Positions 1 to 9,857 are shown, counted from the first letter of the stretch. The stretch is DNA of 64,000 nt from Candidatus Gallipaludibacter merdavium (GCA_017694875.1 JADIMG010000097.1:28500-92499); one strand, 5' to 3'. The notes: a model not told the origin generated them from the sequence alone. A program made the numbers and translations.

Positions 1-145
1 TGACATCTATGTGACAGATGCCAAGAATTACGTCACACCAGGTACTCTTTACTGTTTTGGCCCAGACGGGAAAAAGAAATGGGAAGTAAGGACTGGTGAT
101 ATACCTGCCCATTTTGCTTTTGTGGGAACATTCGAAAAAGAATAA
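1..145 (+). CDS. C-terminal end of a surface beta-propeller protein (partial)
   Basis: The first 145 bases hold the last 47 codons of a gene that begins before the window; the codon phase starts at base 2 and the stop is TAA at 143-145. The fragment contains DIYVTDAKNY followed by GTLYCFGPDGKKKWEV and ends AHFAFVGTFEKE. This is the pattern of a last blade in YncE-like/DUF5074 propeller lipoproteins such as BtuG, the cobalamin-binding surface lipoprotein of Bacteroides. The two following genes on the same strand also resemble proteins of B12 loci, which supports the idea but does not prove it. Only the end is visible, so the family call is tentative. Confidence 0.5.
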   Translation, partial: DIYVTDAKNYVTPGTLYCFGPDGKKKWEVRTGDIPAHFAFVGTFEKE

Positions 146-181
146 ATATACAATCAGTTAAATTTAAAACGTACAAACATT

Positions 182-1363
182 ATGAAAAAACTTATTCTTG
201 CACTTACATTGGCAAGTGTAGTTTCAAGCCAAGCCCAAAATTCGCCATATGTAGCGAAAGTATTGGATTTTTGTCCAGCTCCAGGACAATTCACTAACGT
301 CTTACCCCAGTACGAAGAAGGAGATACGAAAAATGACATTATCGACAAAGTATCTGAATATTTAGTTGGACAAGAAAATGGCGGATTGCTTTCTCTTGGC
401 GCATGGGGTGGCTATATTGTTGTTGGATTCGACCATACAATAATAAACAAAGTTGGCGAATATGATTTCAAGATATTGGGCAATGCATTCTATTCAACAG
501 CAAATCCCAATCCTGACACTCCCAAAGGCGGCAGTTGTGAACCCGGCATTGTAATGGTTAGCTACGACGAAAACAAAAACGGACTAGCTGACGACGCATG
601 GTATGAACTTGCTGGCAGTGAATATAAAAAACCAGAAACAAAACATAATTATGAAGTTGTATATTACAAACCAGATAAAAATAAAGTTGCAACACCTAAT
701 CCTAACAATCCATCTATAACAGACACCTCCTATATATATTGGAAAGACAATATAGGCAACGAAGGATATATTGAAAAAAACAGTTTTTACCAACAAGCAT
801 ATTATCCTGAATGGATTGAAAGCGACTCATTAGTTTTTAAAGGCACACGTCTAGCCAACAATGCCATTGACGAAAGTGGTCAAGGAAGTTACTATGTTCT
901 ATATGCTTATGATTGGGGATATGCTGATAATCATCCCAATGATTCAGAACTGTCTTGTTTTAAAATCGATTGGGCAGTAGATTCTTTAGGAAATCCTGTC
1001 CACCTACCAGGAATCGATTTCATCAAAATATACACAGGAGTGCTTCAGAGCAATGGATGGTTAGGTGAATGCTCTACCGAAGTATCTGGCATCATCGATT
1101 TGCATCCAGAAATAGCAATGGGAGATAATGAACATTTAACTGATTCATTCACGATATTCCAAGCAGAAAACGGAGATATTCATATCAACACTCAAGAATC
1201 TGGCAAAGCAATTTTATACAACATGTCTGGCATATGCTTGCAAGACTTTCATTTGCAAACAGGAAAGAACATCTTAAATCCTATCGTAAAACAGTCTGGC
1301 ATATATCTGCTAAAAATATATACAAACCTATACAGCAACTCATACAAAATCATTATCAAATAA
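182..1363 (+). CDS. T9SS-sorted cell-surface protein of a cobalamin-type locus
   Basis: 393 residues. A signal peptide (MKKLILALTLASVVSSQA, cleavage before QN) sends it across the inner membrane. The body has an Asp-rich loop YDENKNGLADDAWYELAGS and a tract rich in aromatic residues. The last 75 residues (from FTIFQAENGDI to YKIIIK, with SGIYLLKIY) have the form of a type A T9SS sorting domain, so the mature protein should be exported and fixed on the cell surface. It sits 36 bases after the propeller gene and 62 before another T9SS protein, so probably one operon. Proteins of this type occur in Bacteroides B12 uptake operons as unnamed 'cell surface protein'. Ligand binding is inferred from context only. 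Confidence 0.6.
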   Translation: MKKLILALTLASVVSSQAQNSPYVAKVLDFCPAPGQFTNVLPQYEEGDTKNDIIDKVSEYLVGQENGGLLSLGAWGGYIVVGFDHTIINKVGEYDFKILGNAFYSTANPNPDTPKGGSCEPGIVMVSYDENKNGLADDAWYELAGSEYKKPETKHNYEVVYYKPDKNKVATPNPNNPSITDTSYIYWKDNIGNEGYIEKNSFYQQAYYPEWIESDSLVFKGTRLANNAIDESGQGSYYVLYAYDWGYADNHPNDSELSCFKIDWAVDSLGNPVHLPGIDFIKIYTGVLQSNGWLGECSTEVSGIIDLHPEIAMGDNEHLTDSFTIFQAENGDIHINTQESGKAILYNMSGICLQDFHLQTGKNILNPIVKQSGIYLLKIYTNLYSNSYKIIIK

Positions 1364-1425
1364 ATCGACATAGAAAACAAACTAACTCTATTAAATAAAT
1401 TATCCATCAATTAAAACGTAAAGTT

Positions 1426-3684
1426 ATGAAAAAGAGTTTTACTCTATTTTTACTGCTTGCAATGGGTATTTTGTCTCATATTCAAGCACAAATTATGGTG
1501 CAAGGAATGCCATATTCAGGAAAAATACAAGCACCCAAAATCATTACTGCTAATCCAACCAATACAGGATTCACAATGGACGACATCAAATTTTGGGTTG
1601 GTGAAGGAGAAAACCAAGCTGCACTTATCATACAATGGAATGACGAACGTGAAGAAAACACCTATGTATGGGGGTATCGTTGGACTGGTGAAGCTACGGG
1701 GTATGATATGCTCGCAGCTATTGTTAAGGCAGACAAAAGACTTTACTATTTAACCCACAAAACCAATCTCGGCAACACTGTTGCAGGAATAGGTTTTGAC
1801 TTAGATGGAGATGGTGACATTGCCTTAAAACTCAATAGGGAAGATGTTGCTGTCAACTCAGAAGGCTATGCAGTTACTACATCTTATAATTATGATGATT
1901 TCAGTGCTCGTGATGCTGATGATTTGTGGATGTCCGGCTGGTTTACAAATGGCTATTGGTCGTATTACGGCAACAACGACGGCACATTCCCTCCAAGCAC
2001 ATATGCAACAGCTGGTGCCTCAAGCCGTAAACTACAAAACAACAGCGTTGACGGATGGTGGTTTGCTGCAGGTATGACTTGGGACCCTGCTACATGGAAT
2101 AGCCTTGCTGCCATAGAAAAGCCATCTTTACCACGAACTTTTACGAACGGTTTTTTCATACAAAACGAAGACTGGTTTGGTCATGCACAAGGAAGCATCA
2201 ACTGGATCGATAATCAAACAACCCCTTACTATAACATAGACAACAAAGCTAACAATAATACAGAAATATTGGGCAACACATCACAATACGGCTGTATATA
2301 TGGCGACTATTATTATGCCGTTTCAAAGCAATCACCATGCCTTGTTATTATGGATGCACAAACTATGAAAGTAGTAAAATCATTTGAAAAAATAGGTAAT
2401 GGTGACGGACGTTCCATCGTAGGAATTAACGAGAACAAATTATATATTGGAAGTACTGCCGGCATATATGTGCTAAACACAAAGGACCTCAGTCTGTCAA
2501 GTACTGCAATTGAAGGAACCACAGGCACTAGCCAATACAGTGGACAAATAGGTATCATGCAACGAGTAGGAAAATATGTCTTTGCGGCAAAACAAAGTAC
2601 TGGCATATTAGTTATTGACCCAGAGACCGACACTGTCATTCAAACCATCGAGAATAGCAAGATATGTGGTTTAACAGTATCTCGTACTGGTACAGTATGG
2701 GCAATAGCCACCTCTGACATCATCCGCATTAATCCAATAAGTTTAGAACATGAAGCCATAACTTTACCCAATAGTATGGCAAGTGTATGGGGCTCGTGGA
2801 TGCCCGATAAAATCTGTGCTGACCCAGATGAAGACGCACTTTACTATGCATACGGAAGTAATTGGCCCAACAGTGAAAAGTTCTTAGGAAAACTCTTAAT
2901 TGGAGAAGATGGTTCATTAACAGAAGACCCTGATTTTGCATTTACCATGCCTGCTGCTGTTGTTGAGAGTCAATATCAAATGCTTTATGGGATGCCTGGT
3001 ATTGATCCTCAATCTGGACATTTATTGATTACAACCACACAAAGTGGTTATGGTGCCAATTATTCTTATAACTGGTTACATTTCATTGACCGTTCTACAG
3101 GTACAGTTATCAAAACCATTACATTAACTAATGATGAAGGAGAGAATTACTATTGGTTCCCATCCATGCCTGTTTTCCCTGACAACCATACACCTGAGAT
3201 TCATCTAGAAAACATACAACTAAGCGGAGTTGAAACTATTGCATTGACAGACATTATTGAAGACAAAGACAATCTATCTGCATTAGCTGTATGCGAAGCT
3301 ATTTCTGAAGATATCAACATTTTCACTATAGAAAATGACGGACTTCATCTGACCCTTAAACCTATTTCTGCAGGAACAGCTAATTTAATCATTCGTGTAA
3401 ACTCTAATGGTAAGATTGCAGAACAAAACATTCCTGTAAATGTAAGCGGTACTACAACTAATATAATAGAAACAAATACGATACAAGTATTTCCAAATCC
3501 ATTTACAGACCACATTATAATCAACCTGGCAGCCGACCAGGATGTTACAATATATGGTACCGACGGAAAGTTAGTCTTACAAGCCCATTTGCATACAGGA
3601 AAAAATCAAATTGAATTGGGTCATCTAGGAAAAGGTATTTACATATTAAAAGCAGGAAGCCAAACAGTTAAGTTAGTAAAATAG
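1426..3684 (+). CDS. T9SS-sorted surface protein with BtuG-like propeller
   Basis: 752 residues. Signal peptide 1-22 (ends SHIQAQ). Residues about 30-230 form a domain with many Trp and Tyr (FWVGEGENQ, YVWGYRWTGEATGYD, DGWWFAAGMTWDP). About 280-590 is a repeat-built propeller region (YYYAVSKQSPCLVIMDAQT, KLYIGSTAGIYVLNTKDLS, GILVIDPETDTVI), similar to the DUF5074/YncE propeller of B12-binding BtuG. About 595-670 is Ig-like. The final 70 residues, from IQVFPNPFTDHI, are a T9SS type A sorting domain. It is the last gene of the leftward operon and is followed by a strong terminator. A surface cobalamin or corrinoid-binding role is inferred from the fold and neighbours; a heme or glycan ligand is possible. 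Confidence 0.6.
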   Translation: MKKSFTLFLLLAMGILSHIQAQIMVQGMPYSGKIQAPKIITANPTNTGFTMDDIKFWVGEGENQAALIIQWNDEREENTYVWGYRWTGEATGYDMLAAIVKADKRLYYLTHKTNLGNTVAGIGFDLDGDGDIALKLNREDVAVNSEGYAVTTSYNYDDFSARDADDLWMSGWFTNGYWSYYGNNDGTFPPSTYATAGASSRKLQNNSVDGWWFAAGMTWDPATWNSLAAIEKPSLPRTFTNGFFIQNEDWFGHAQGSINWIDNQTTPYYNIDNKANNNTEILGNTSQYGCIYGDYYYAVSKQSPCLVIMDAQTMKVVKSFEKIGNGDGRSIVGINENKLYIGSTAGIYVLNTKDLSLSSTAIEGTTGTSQYSGQIGIMQRVGKYVFAAKQSTGILVIDPETDTVIQTIENSKICGLTVSRTGTVWAIATSDIIRINPISLEHEAITLPNSMASVWGSWMPDKICADPDEDALYYAYGSNWPNSEKFLGKLLIGEDGSLTEDPDFAFTMPAAVVESQYQMLYGMPGIDPQSGHLLITTTQSGYGANYSYNWLHFIDRSTGTVIKTITLTNDEGENYYWFPSMPVFPDNHTPEIHLENIQLSGVETIALTDIIEDKDNLSALAVCEAISEDINIFTIENDGLHLTLKPISAGTANLIIRVNSNGKIAEQNIPVNVSGTTTNIIETNTIQVFPNPFTDHIIINLAADQDVTIYGTDGKLVLQAHLHTGKNQIELGHLGKGIYILKAGSQTVKLVK

Positions 3685-3746
3685 TACTTTCTTCTACAGC
3701 CCGACCCTTTCTGCCATAAACACAGTTGGGCTAAATGAAGCATTTC

Positions 3747-3782
3747 TTGCGGAAGTAGCGGTTTGATACTTCCGCAATTTTT
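3747..3782 (+). terminator. Intrinsic terminator of the surface-protein operon
   Basis: Perfect 11-bp stem TTGCGGAAGTA / TACTTCCGCAA with a 9-base loop, followed by TTTTT. It lies 62 bases after the stop of the T9SS propeller gene and touches the end of the convergent ABC permease gene. Confidence 0.85.
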
Positions 3783-4581
3783 ATACAGCCAACTGCTTTT
3801 GAGAAAAACAGAATATACTCGTACAATAGAGTAACAAAGCAGCAAAAAGAAAAATAAAGACTTGCACAAAAGAGGCTTCAGTTGCTGCGATTGCACTATA
3901 ATCAAAAAGAGAATAGAAAGTCAGGTATTTCAAGAAAGTATAATCTGTAGCATCAGCTGCCATCTTTACAACATAAAAGAAAAGAGGAACACCTAATCCG
4001 AAAGCTAAAGAGGCTTGTGTTGTATCAGCACAAACTGAGGCCATGAAGGCTATGCCAGAAATAAAAGACATAAGAGCAAACAATGCCCAATTGAGCGCAA
4101 TAAAGGCACGGACATCCAACAGACCTGGAAATTTAATATTGGAATAGACAATTGCAAATAACGTAATACACAATAAGAGCATAAAAGTACTCAATAACAA
4201 AAACAGAGCCTGTGTAGCCACAATCCGTTTTCTTGAAATCGGCGCTGAAAGCAAAAAAGCCATCGAGCCCTTGTCAGTATGCTGAGCAACGAGCCGATTT
4301 GCACATATACAGGTATAAATCATCGGAATAATTATCATCAGCATTCCATACAGATATGAAGCCAAAAATGAGGTGAGCGAAACATTCGGTGTAATTGTGA
4401 ATCCAAATGCCTTCAACATTTCTGGTGACATTTTCATCGATGCCATAGCAATCAAATCCTCGTTGCCTGCAGGGTCATACATCGGAATAATGATAGAAAA
4501 ATAAAGCAACAAGACAGACAATATAATCAAAAACAATAACGCATTCTGCCGAATGTTATATGCAAACAGAAATTTATTCAT
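3781..4581 (-). CDS. ABC-2 type transporter permease
   Basis: 266 residues with about six hydrophobic segments: an N-terminal one at 13-33, a pair around 75-90, then 115-135, 155-180, 190-208 and 240-258. A cytoplasmic loop carries HTDKGSMAFLLSAPISRKRI, the usual 'SxPISRxxI' loop of NosY/ABC-2 permeases. It starts 13 bases after the stop of the ATPase gene, so the two make one exporter. The large extracytoplasmic loop between segments 1 and 2 (residues about 35-70) is typical of this family. The substrate cannot be read from the sequence; this family exports drugs, peptides or lipids. Confidence 0.85.
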   Translation of the reverse strand: MNKFLFAYNIRQNALLFLIILSVLLLYFSIIIPMYDPAGNEDLIAMASMKMSPEMLKAFGFTITPNVSLTSFLASYLYGMLMIIIPMIYTCICANRLVAQHTDKGSMAFLLSAPISRKRIVATQALFLLLSTFMLLLCITLFAIVYSNIKFPGLLDVRAFIALNWALFALMSFISGIAFMASVCADTTQASLAFGLGVPLFFYVVKMAADATDYTFLKYLTFYSLFDYSAIAATEASFVQVFIFLFAALLLYCTSIFCFSQKQLAV

Positions 4582-4594
4582 GGTGGAGGTTATT

Positions 4595-5476
4595 TTATTG
4601 GTAATATTGCATGAAAAGCTCCTCCAAGGAAAGCTTATCCGATTGGAGATTGATTATTTTTTTATCCGGTAAGTCCTTCAGAAAATCATTGATATCACCA
4701 TCAACTGTCAATGTTAATTGCGCATCAGACTGTGAGACAACCCGATAGCTTGTATGGGAAATAAAATCAGTAGCTGCCAATGCATCAGAGAATGTCAGAG
4801 TAAATTGGTGCATTCTATTTCTTTTCAGCACATCAATATTATCAACCGCCATCATTTTACCGCTCTTGATAATGGCAATCCGGTCACATGTACGTTCCAC
4901 CTCATCAAAATTATGCGAAGACAGCAAGAACGTTGCTCCACGCTGCTTTTCCTGCAAAATAAGTTCGTTAAAGCGATGTTGCATCAATGGATCCAATCCC
5001 GAAGTTGGTTCATCCAACACAAACAAATCCGGTCTATGCATAAAGGCCGCCACTATCGCAATTTTCTGCTTCATGCCTTTCGACATCCGTTTAAGTTTAA
5101 CCGAAGCATCCATATCAAACAAAGCAAGAAGTTGCTTACGATAGGAGAAATCTGAAAGCCCCCACAAATTTGCCATAAAATCGAGAAAGTCATTACCCGA
5201 CATGGAAGGAAAGAAATTAATCTCAGCCGGCAGATAGCCTACATTTTTCATTATATGGTGCCGGTCCGAGAAAGCATCATATCCTGCCACCGACACCTTC
5301 CCTGCATCAGGAGAAATAAATCCCAAAATCATACGAATGGTAGTGGTTTTACCCGCACCATTCGGGCCTAAAAATCCAAAAGCCTCACCACGCATTATAG
5401 AAAATGAGGTATCAAACACCCCCTTATTTCTTCCATAATCCTTTGTTACAGAGTGTAGCTTAATCAGTTCTTCCAT
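4595..5476 (-). CDS. ABC transporter ATP-binding protein
   Basis: 293 residues from the start MEELIKLHSVTKDYG. A longer in-frame start (to 5677) would overlap the end of uvrA and adds no conserved sequence, so it is rejected. Walker A is GPNGAGKTT (about 38-46), the signature is MSKGMKQK (in place of LSGGQ), Walker B is LFVLDEPTSGLDP and the switch His is in SSHNFDE. The atypical signature MSKGMKQK is common in the CcmA/NatA-like branch that pairs with ABC-2 permeases. It follows uvrA by 46 bases and precedes its permease partner. It powers export by the permease; substrate unknown. Confidence 0.9.
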   Translation of the reverse strand: MEELIKLHSVTKDYGRNKGVFDTSFSIMRGEAFGFLGPNGAGKTTTIRMILGFISPDAGKVSVAGYDAFSDRHHIMKNVGYLPAEINFFPSMSGNDFLDFMANLWGLSDFSYRKQLLALFDMDASVKLKRMSKGMKQKIAIVAAFMHRPDLFVLDEPTSGLDPLMQHRFNELILQEKQRGATFLLSSHNFDEVERTCDRIAIIKSGKMMAVDNIDVLKRNRMHQFTLTFSDALAATDFISHTSYRVVSQSDAQLTLTVDGDINDFLKDLPDKKIINLQSDKLSLEELFMQYYQ

Positions 5477-5522
5477 TTTAGTTTGCAATATTTGTGTTGT
5501 TGCTTTAACAAGGAAATCGATT

Positions 5523-8327
5523 CTATTTATGTATAAATCTACCCGTATAAGATTCAGCCACATTAGCCATCTTTTCAGGTACGCCCTCGTAGAGCACTCG
5601 TCCACCCTTCTCACCACCTTCGGGTCCAAGGTCAATGACATGGTCAGCCTGTCTGATAACATCCATGTTGTGTTCAATGATAATAACCGTGTGTCCTCTG
5701 GATATCAATGCATTGAGCGCTTTTAAAAGCGTTTTGATATCATGAAAATGCAAGCCTGTGGTCGGTTCGTCAAAAATAAAGATAGTAGGCGACGATTTTT
5801 CGGCCGCTAAGAAAGATGCAAGCTTCACCCGCTGACTCTCACCACCTGAAAGTGTACTGCTCGACTGACCTAACTTGACATAGCCAATTCCGACCTCCTG
5901 CAAAGGCAAAAGACGTTTGACTATACGTTTCTCTATCGTTCCGTTTGTTTCAGAAAAGAATTCTATGGCTTGATTGACTGTCATTTCCAGCACATCATAA
6001 ATATTCTTGCCCCGATAAAGCACCTCCAAAGTATCTGACTTGAAACGTTTGCCATGGCAATGTTCACATTCCAATTCCAAGTCGGCCATAAACTGCATTT
6101 CCACCGTAACTGTACCTTCTCCCTGGCATTCTTCACAACGGCCACCAGGTGTATTAAATGAGAAATGTGCGGCAGTATAACCCATTTGCTTGGCCAACTG
6201 CTGTTCAGCAAACAGTTTTCTTATTTCATCGTAAGCCTTGATATAAGTAACAGGATTAGAGCGTGAAGAACGACCAATCGGATTCTGGTCCACCATCTCC
6301 ACATCAGTAATCAGATGTAGGCTTCCTTTCAAATCGGTAAAATCGCCCGTCCGTTCAGCCACACCGCCATAATATTTTTTCAATGCCGGATATAACACCT
6401 TACGTACCAAGCTGGATTTTCCTGACCCGGAAACACCCGTTACCACTGTCATTACATTAAGCGGAAACTTGACATTAATGCCTTTCAGATTGTTTTCGGC
6501 CGCCCCGATAATCTCAATATAATTGTTCCACTTACGATGATGAAGAGGCAATTCTATCTTCTCCCTTCCTGTCAAATAAGCCAAAGTATGTGAGCGGGCA
6601 ATCTGTTCTTCCGTCACTTGAGGCAAATCCTTAAGTGCCATAGCCAATACCAGTTCGCCTCCCAAACGGCCGGCATCAGGACCGATATCGATAATATAGT
6701 CTGCCGCACGCATTATCTGTTCATCGTGTTCAACTACTACCACCGTATTGCCCAAATCACGTAATTGGTACAGCACTTTTATCAAACGTTCCGTATCGCG
6801 TGGATGTAGTCCAATGCTCGGTTCATCCAAAATATAAAGCGACCCCACCAAACTGCTACCCAATGAAGTGGCCAAATTGATACGTTGGCTTTCGCCACCC
6901 GACAATGTATTGGACAAGCGGTTCAAGGTAAGGTAACTTAATCCTACATCCATCAGGAAGCCCAAACGGTTGGTAATTTCCGCCAGAAGGCGTTTGGCCA
7001 CTGTTGCTTCATTTTCCGGTAATTCGAGCGACATGAACCATTGATACAACTGGTCAACAGGCATCTGCACCAATTCTGTTATAGTACGTCCTTGTATTTT
7101 CACATAAGAAGCTTCCTTTTTCAACCGCGTACCCTTACACTCAGGGCAAAGCGTTTTACCACGGTAGCGTGCCAACATTACACGGTACTGAATTTTTGCG
7201 TATTGCTTCTCTTCGAGCATACGGAAAAATTCATTCAAACCATGGAAATAAGCATTACCTGTCCAAATAAGGTTTTTCTGCTCTTGCGTCAACTCAAAGA
7301 AAGGTTTATGAATGGGAAAATTGAATTTATCCGCATTCGCCATCAGCTCCTTATTCCACAAACTCATTTTCTCCCCTCTCCAACATGCAATAGCCTCTTC
7401 ATAAATCGAAAGATTCTTGTTGGGAACTACCAAATCGGGATCAATGCCGATCACACTGCCAAAGCCCTCACACACAGGACATGCTCCAATAGGGTTATTG
7501 AAATTGAACATGTGTTCAGAAGGTACTTCAAATTTTATCCCATCTGCTTCGAATCGGGTAGAAAAAGTCTTGTCGGATGTTGTACCGTCTTCATTAAACA
7601 CTCTTATAATGCAGACACCATTGCCTTCGTAGAGGGCCGTCTCCACCGAGTCCGTCAGACGGTTGGCGGTTGATTCCTCTCCATCAGCCACTACACGGTC
7701 AACCAATATCTCCAATTTGTCATCAGCTGTCAACGTGCGTTTTCCATCCAGAAAATCCTCCATGCGCAACAATTCGCCATTGCAAGACAATCGGCTGAAA
7801 CTTTGTGCATACAACAGTTTCAATCTTTCCAATTGCGATTTACCTTCTTCCGGCAACAGCGGAAACAACAGCATCATCCTCGTACCAACCGGCAATGACA
7901 TTGCATAATCCACCACATCTTGAGGTTGATGGTGTTTCACCTCCACACCGGAGACTGGAGAAAAGGTGTGCCCTATTCTTGCAAAAAGTAATTTCAGATA
8001 ATCGTAGATTTCCGTGGAAGTCCCCACTGTAGAACGTGGATTGCGGGTAGATACCTTCTGTTCTATCGCAATTGCGGGAGGAATACCCTTGATAAAGTCC
8101 ACCTCCGGTTTTTGTATTCTTCCCAAAAACTGGCGGGCATAGGCAGAGAGACTCTCCACATAACGTCTTTGTCCTTCCGCATAAAGTGTATCAAATGCCA
8201 AACTGGATTTACCGCTTCCAGAGAGCCCCGTAATAACAACAAATTGATTTCTTGGTATAGAAACTTCTATATTCTTGAGGTTGTGCACACGTGCACCTTT
8301 GATATGAATTACCTTATCTTCAGCCAT
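5523..8327 (-). CDS. uvrA: UvrABC excinuclease subunit A
   Basis: 934 residues, normal length for bacterial UvrA. It is the damage-recognition ATPase of nucleotide excision repair and loads UvrB. Two ABC ATPase modules are visible: Walker A GLSGSGKSS near residue 33 and GVSGSGKSS near 635, each with an LSGGESQR signature and Walker B (LYILDEPSIGLHP; IFIFDEPTTGLHF). Zinc-finger cysteines are in CPVCEGFG, CPECKGTR and the CEECQGEG...CEHCHGK pair. The start is supported by a -7 box at 8352-8359, about 25 bases upstream. It is followed on the same strand by an ABC exporter, which is probably cotranscribed. Confidence 0.98.
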   Translation of the reverse strand: MAEDKVIHIKGARVHNLKNIEVSIPRNQFVVITGLSGSGKSSLAFDTLYAEGQRRYVESLSAYARQFLGRIQKPEVDFIKGIPPAIAIEQKVSTRNPRSTVGTSTEIYDYLKLLFARIGHTFSPVSGVEVKHHQPQDVVDYAMSLPVGTRMMLLFPLLPEEGKSQLERLKLLYAQSFSRLSCNGELLRMEDFLDGKRTLTADDKLEILVDRVVADGEESTANRLTDSVETALYEGNGVCIIRVFNEDGTTSDKTFSTRFEADGIKFEVPSEHMFNFNNPIGACPVCEGFGSVIGIDPDLVVPNKNLSIYEEAIACWRGEKMSLWNKELMANADKFNFPIHKPFFELTQEQKNLIWTGNAYFHGLNEFFRMLEEKQYAKIQYRVMLARYRGKTLCPECKGTRLKKEASYVKIQGRTITELVQMPVDQLYQWFMSLELPENEATVAKRLLAEITNRLGFLMDVGLSYLTLNRLSNTLSGGESQRINLATSLGSSLVGSLYILDEPSIGLHPRDTERLIKVLYQLRDLGNTVVVVEHDEQIMRAADYIIDIGPDAGRLGGELVLAMALKDLPQVTEEQIARSHTLAYLTGREKIELPLHHRKWNNYIEIIGAAENNLKGINVKFPLNVMTVVTGVSGSGKSSLVRKVLYPALKKYYGGVAERTGDFTDLKGSLHLITDVEMVDQNPIGRSSRSNPVTYIKAYDEIRKLFAEQQLAKQMGYTAAHFSFNTPGGRCEECQGEGTVTVEMQFMADLELECEHCHGKRFKSDTLEVLYRGKNIYDVLEMTVNQAIEFFSETNGTIEKRIVKRLLPLQEVGIGYVKLGQSSSTLSGGESQRVKLASFLAAEKSSPTIFIFDEPTTGLHFHDIKTLLKALNALISRGHTVIIIEHNMDVIRQADHVIDLGPEGGEKGGRVLYEGVPEKMANVAESYTGRFIHK

Positions 8328-8351
8328 TTGAGCGTCCTAACAATTATGGGA

Positions 8352-8383
8352 CAAAGATAAGACATAACCGGCAGAACCACAAG
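8352..8383 (-). promoter_or_regulatory. uvrA promoter (Bacteroidetes type)
   Basis: Read on the minus strand: CTTG at 8383-8380, 20 bases, then TATCTTTG at 8359-8352. This matches the TTTG / TAnnTTTG consensus and predicts a leader of under 20 bases before the uvrA start. Confidence 0.6.
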
Positions 8384-8420
8384 AATATAAAAACAGTTTT
8401 GAAAAGTCTGTCCATCAGAA

Positions 8421-8458
8421 AACAAAAAGGAACCGCTTCAATTCCAAGCAGTTCCTTT
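8421..8458 (-). terminator. Terminator downstream of serS
   Basis: Stem AAAGGAACCGCTT (8426-8438) / AAGCAGTTCCTTT (8446-8458) with one mismatch and a 7-base loop. Read on the minus strand it runs into a T-rich tail. It starts 24 bases past the serS stop. Confidence 0.8.
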
Positions 8459-8481
8459 CAATATTTTTATGGAGGATCAGC

Positions 8482-9753
8482 CTAATCAATCATCTCAAAG
8501 CCCGTATATGGTACCAAGACCTTAGGAATACGGATACCTTCCGGTGTCTGATTGTTTTCCAGCAATGCTGCAACGATTCTTGGCAAAGCTAAAGCACTAC
8601 CATTTAAAGTGTGGCACAATTGAATTTTCTTATCCGCATTTCTATATCTACATTTCAAGCGGTTTGCCTGGTAGCTTTCAAAGTTGGACACAGAACTTAC
8701 TTCCAGCCAACGTTTTTGTGCTTCTGAATAGACCTCAAAATCAAAACAGAGAGAGGCCGTAAAGCTTATATCACCACCACAGAGGCGCAATATACGGTAA
8801 GGCAATTCCAATTTTTGGAGCAAACCTTCCACGTGTGCCAACATTTCCTTATGCGACTCTTCAGAATGTTCAGGTTTGTCGATACGCACAATCTCTACCT
8901 TAGAAAACTCGTGCAAACGGTTCAAACCGCGTACATCCTTTCCATAAGAACCAGCCTCGCGGCGGAAACATTGTGTATATGCACAATTCTTGATTGGCAA
9001 ATCCTTTTCATCCAGAATCACATCACGATAAATATTCGTAACCGGTACTTCTGCTGTAGGAATGAGATAGAGGTCATCTTCGTTGCAGTGATACATCTGT
9101 CCCTCTTTGTCTGGCAATTGGCCCGTGCCATATCCTGAAGCCGGATTTACCACCGTAGGTGGCATGATTTCCATATATCCCGCCTTTCTTGCTTCGTCCA
9201 GGAAAAAGTTGATTAAAGCGCGTTGCAATCGTGCACCCTTACCTTTGTAAACCGGGAATCCTGCACCCGTGATTTTCACACCCAGGTCGAAATCAATCAA
9301 ATCATACTTTTTTGCCAATTCCCAATGAGGGAGAGCATCGGCAGGTAGTTGAGGAATATTATCCACAATCTTTTCCACCACATTGTCTTCTGCAGTTTTT
9401 CCTTCGGGTACAGAAGGATGGGGAACGTTAGGAACCTGCAGCAGGATATTTGTAATTTCCTGCTCTGCATTGGACATTGTTTCATTCAATTCCTTGATTT
9501 TTTCCTTCAGTTTTACAGTGCGCTCCTTTGCCGCCGCTGCCTCCTGCTGTTTGCCTTCCTTAAAGAGCAATCCGATTTCCTTGGAAAGTTTGTTCATTTC
9601 AGCCGCCAGCTCATCCTGTTCACGCTGGGCCGCTTTCCGTGCAGTGTCCAGTTCAATTACTTTAGTCAGAAGTTCACGCCCGTCAAAATGCTTTTTAGCC
9701 AAACGTGCAATAGCATCTTCTGTATTTTCGGTTATATACTTTAGAGTAAGCAT
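8482..9753 (-). CDS. serS: Seryl-tRNA synthetase
   Basis: 423 residues, normal class II synthetase length. It charges tRNA-Ser and tRNA-Sec-type acceptors with serine in the cytoplasm. Residues about 28-105 are Lys/Glu/Ala rich heptads (the long coiled-coil arm that grips the tRNA variable loop). Motif 2 appears as CFRREAGSYGKDVRGLNRLH and motif 3 as NGSALALPRIVAALLENNQ. It lies downstream of rplU-rpmA on the same strand, separated by a hairpin that may attenuate or terminate transcription, and is followed by a clear terminator. Confidence 0.98.
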   Translation of the reverse strand: MLTLKYITENTEDAIARLAKKHFDGRELLTKVIELDTARKAAQREQDELAAEMNKLSKEIGLLFKEGKQQEAAAAKERTVKLKEKIKELNETMSNAEQEITNILLQVPNVPHPSVPEGKTAEDNVVEKIVDNIPQLPADALPHWELAKKYDLIDFDLGVKITGAGFPVYKGKGARLQRALINFFLDEARKAGYMEIMPPTVVNPASGYGTGQLPDKEGQMYHCNEDDLYLIPTAEVPVTNIYRDVILDEKDLPIKNCAYTQCFRREAGSYGKDVRGLNRLHEFSKVEIVRIDKPEHSEESHKEMLAHVEGLLQKLELPYRILRLCGGDISFTASLCFDFEVYSEAQKRWLEVSSVSNFESYQANRLKCRYRNADKKIQLCHTLNGSALALPRIVAALLENNQTPEGIRIPKVLVPYTGFEMID

Positions 9754-9779
9754 CTTTGTAAAATTATGGTTTAAAAGGA

Positions 9780-9822
9780 AAATCTCCTGCCATTTACAAG
9801 GATGTAAAACAACAGGAGATTT
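9780..9822 (-). terminator. Hairpin between rpmA and serS
   Basis: Outer stem AAATCTCCTG (9780-9789) / CAGGAGATTT (9813-9822) encloses an inner TTACA/TGTAA hairpin. On the minus strand it is followed by a moderately T-rich run. It may be the terminator of the ribosomal protein unit or a partial one that lets some transcription reach serS. Confidence 0.5.
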
Positions 9823-9857
9823 ATGAAGTTTAGCTTAGGCCTACTTTCGTGATAAGA

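Noticed and set aside
5477..5677. Extended N-terminus of the ABC ATPase
   Set aside because: It is the end of uvrA read in another frame; the conserved domain begins at MEELIKLHS.
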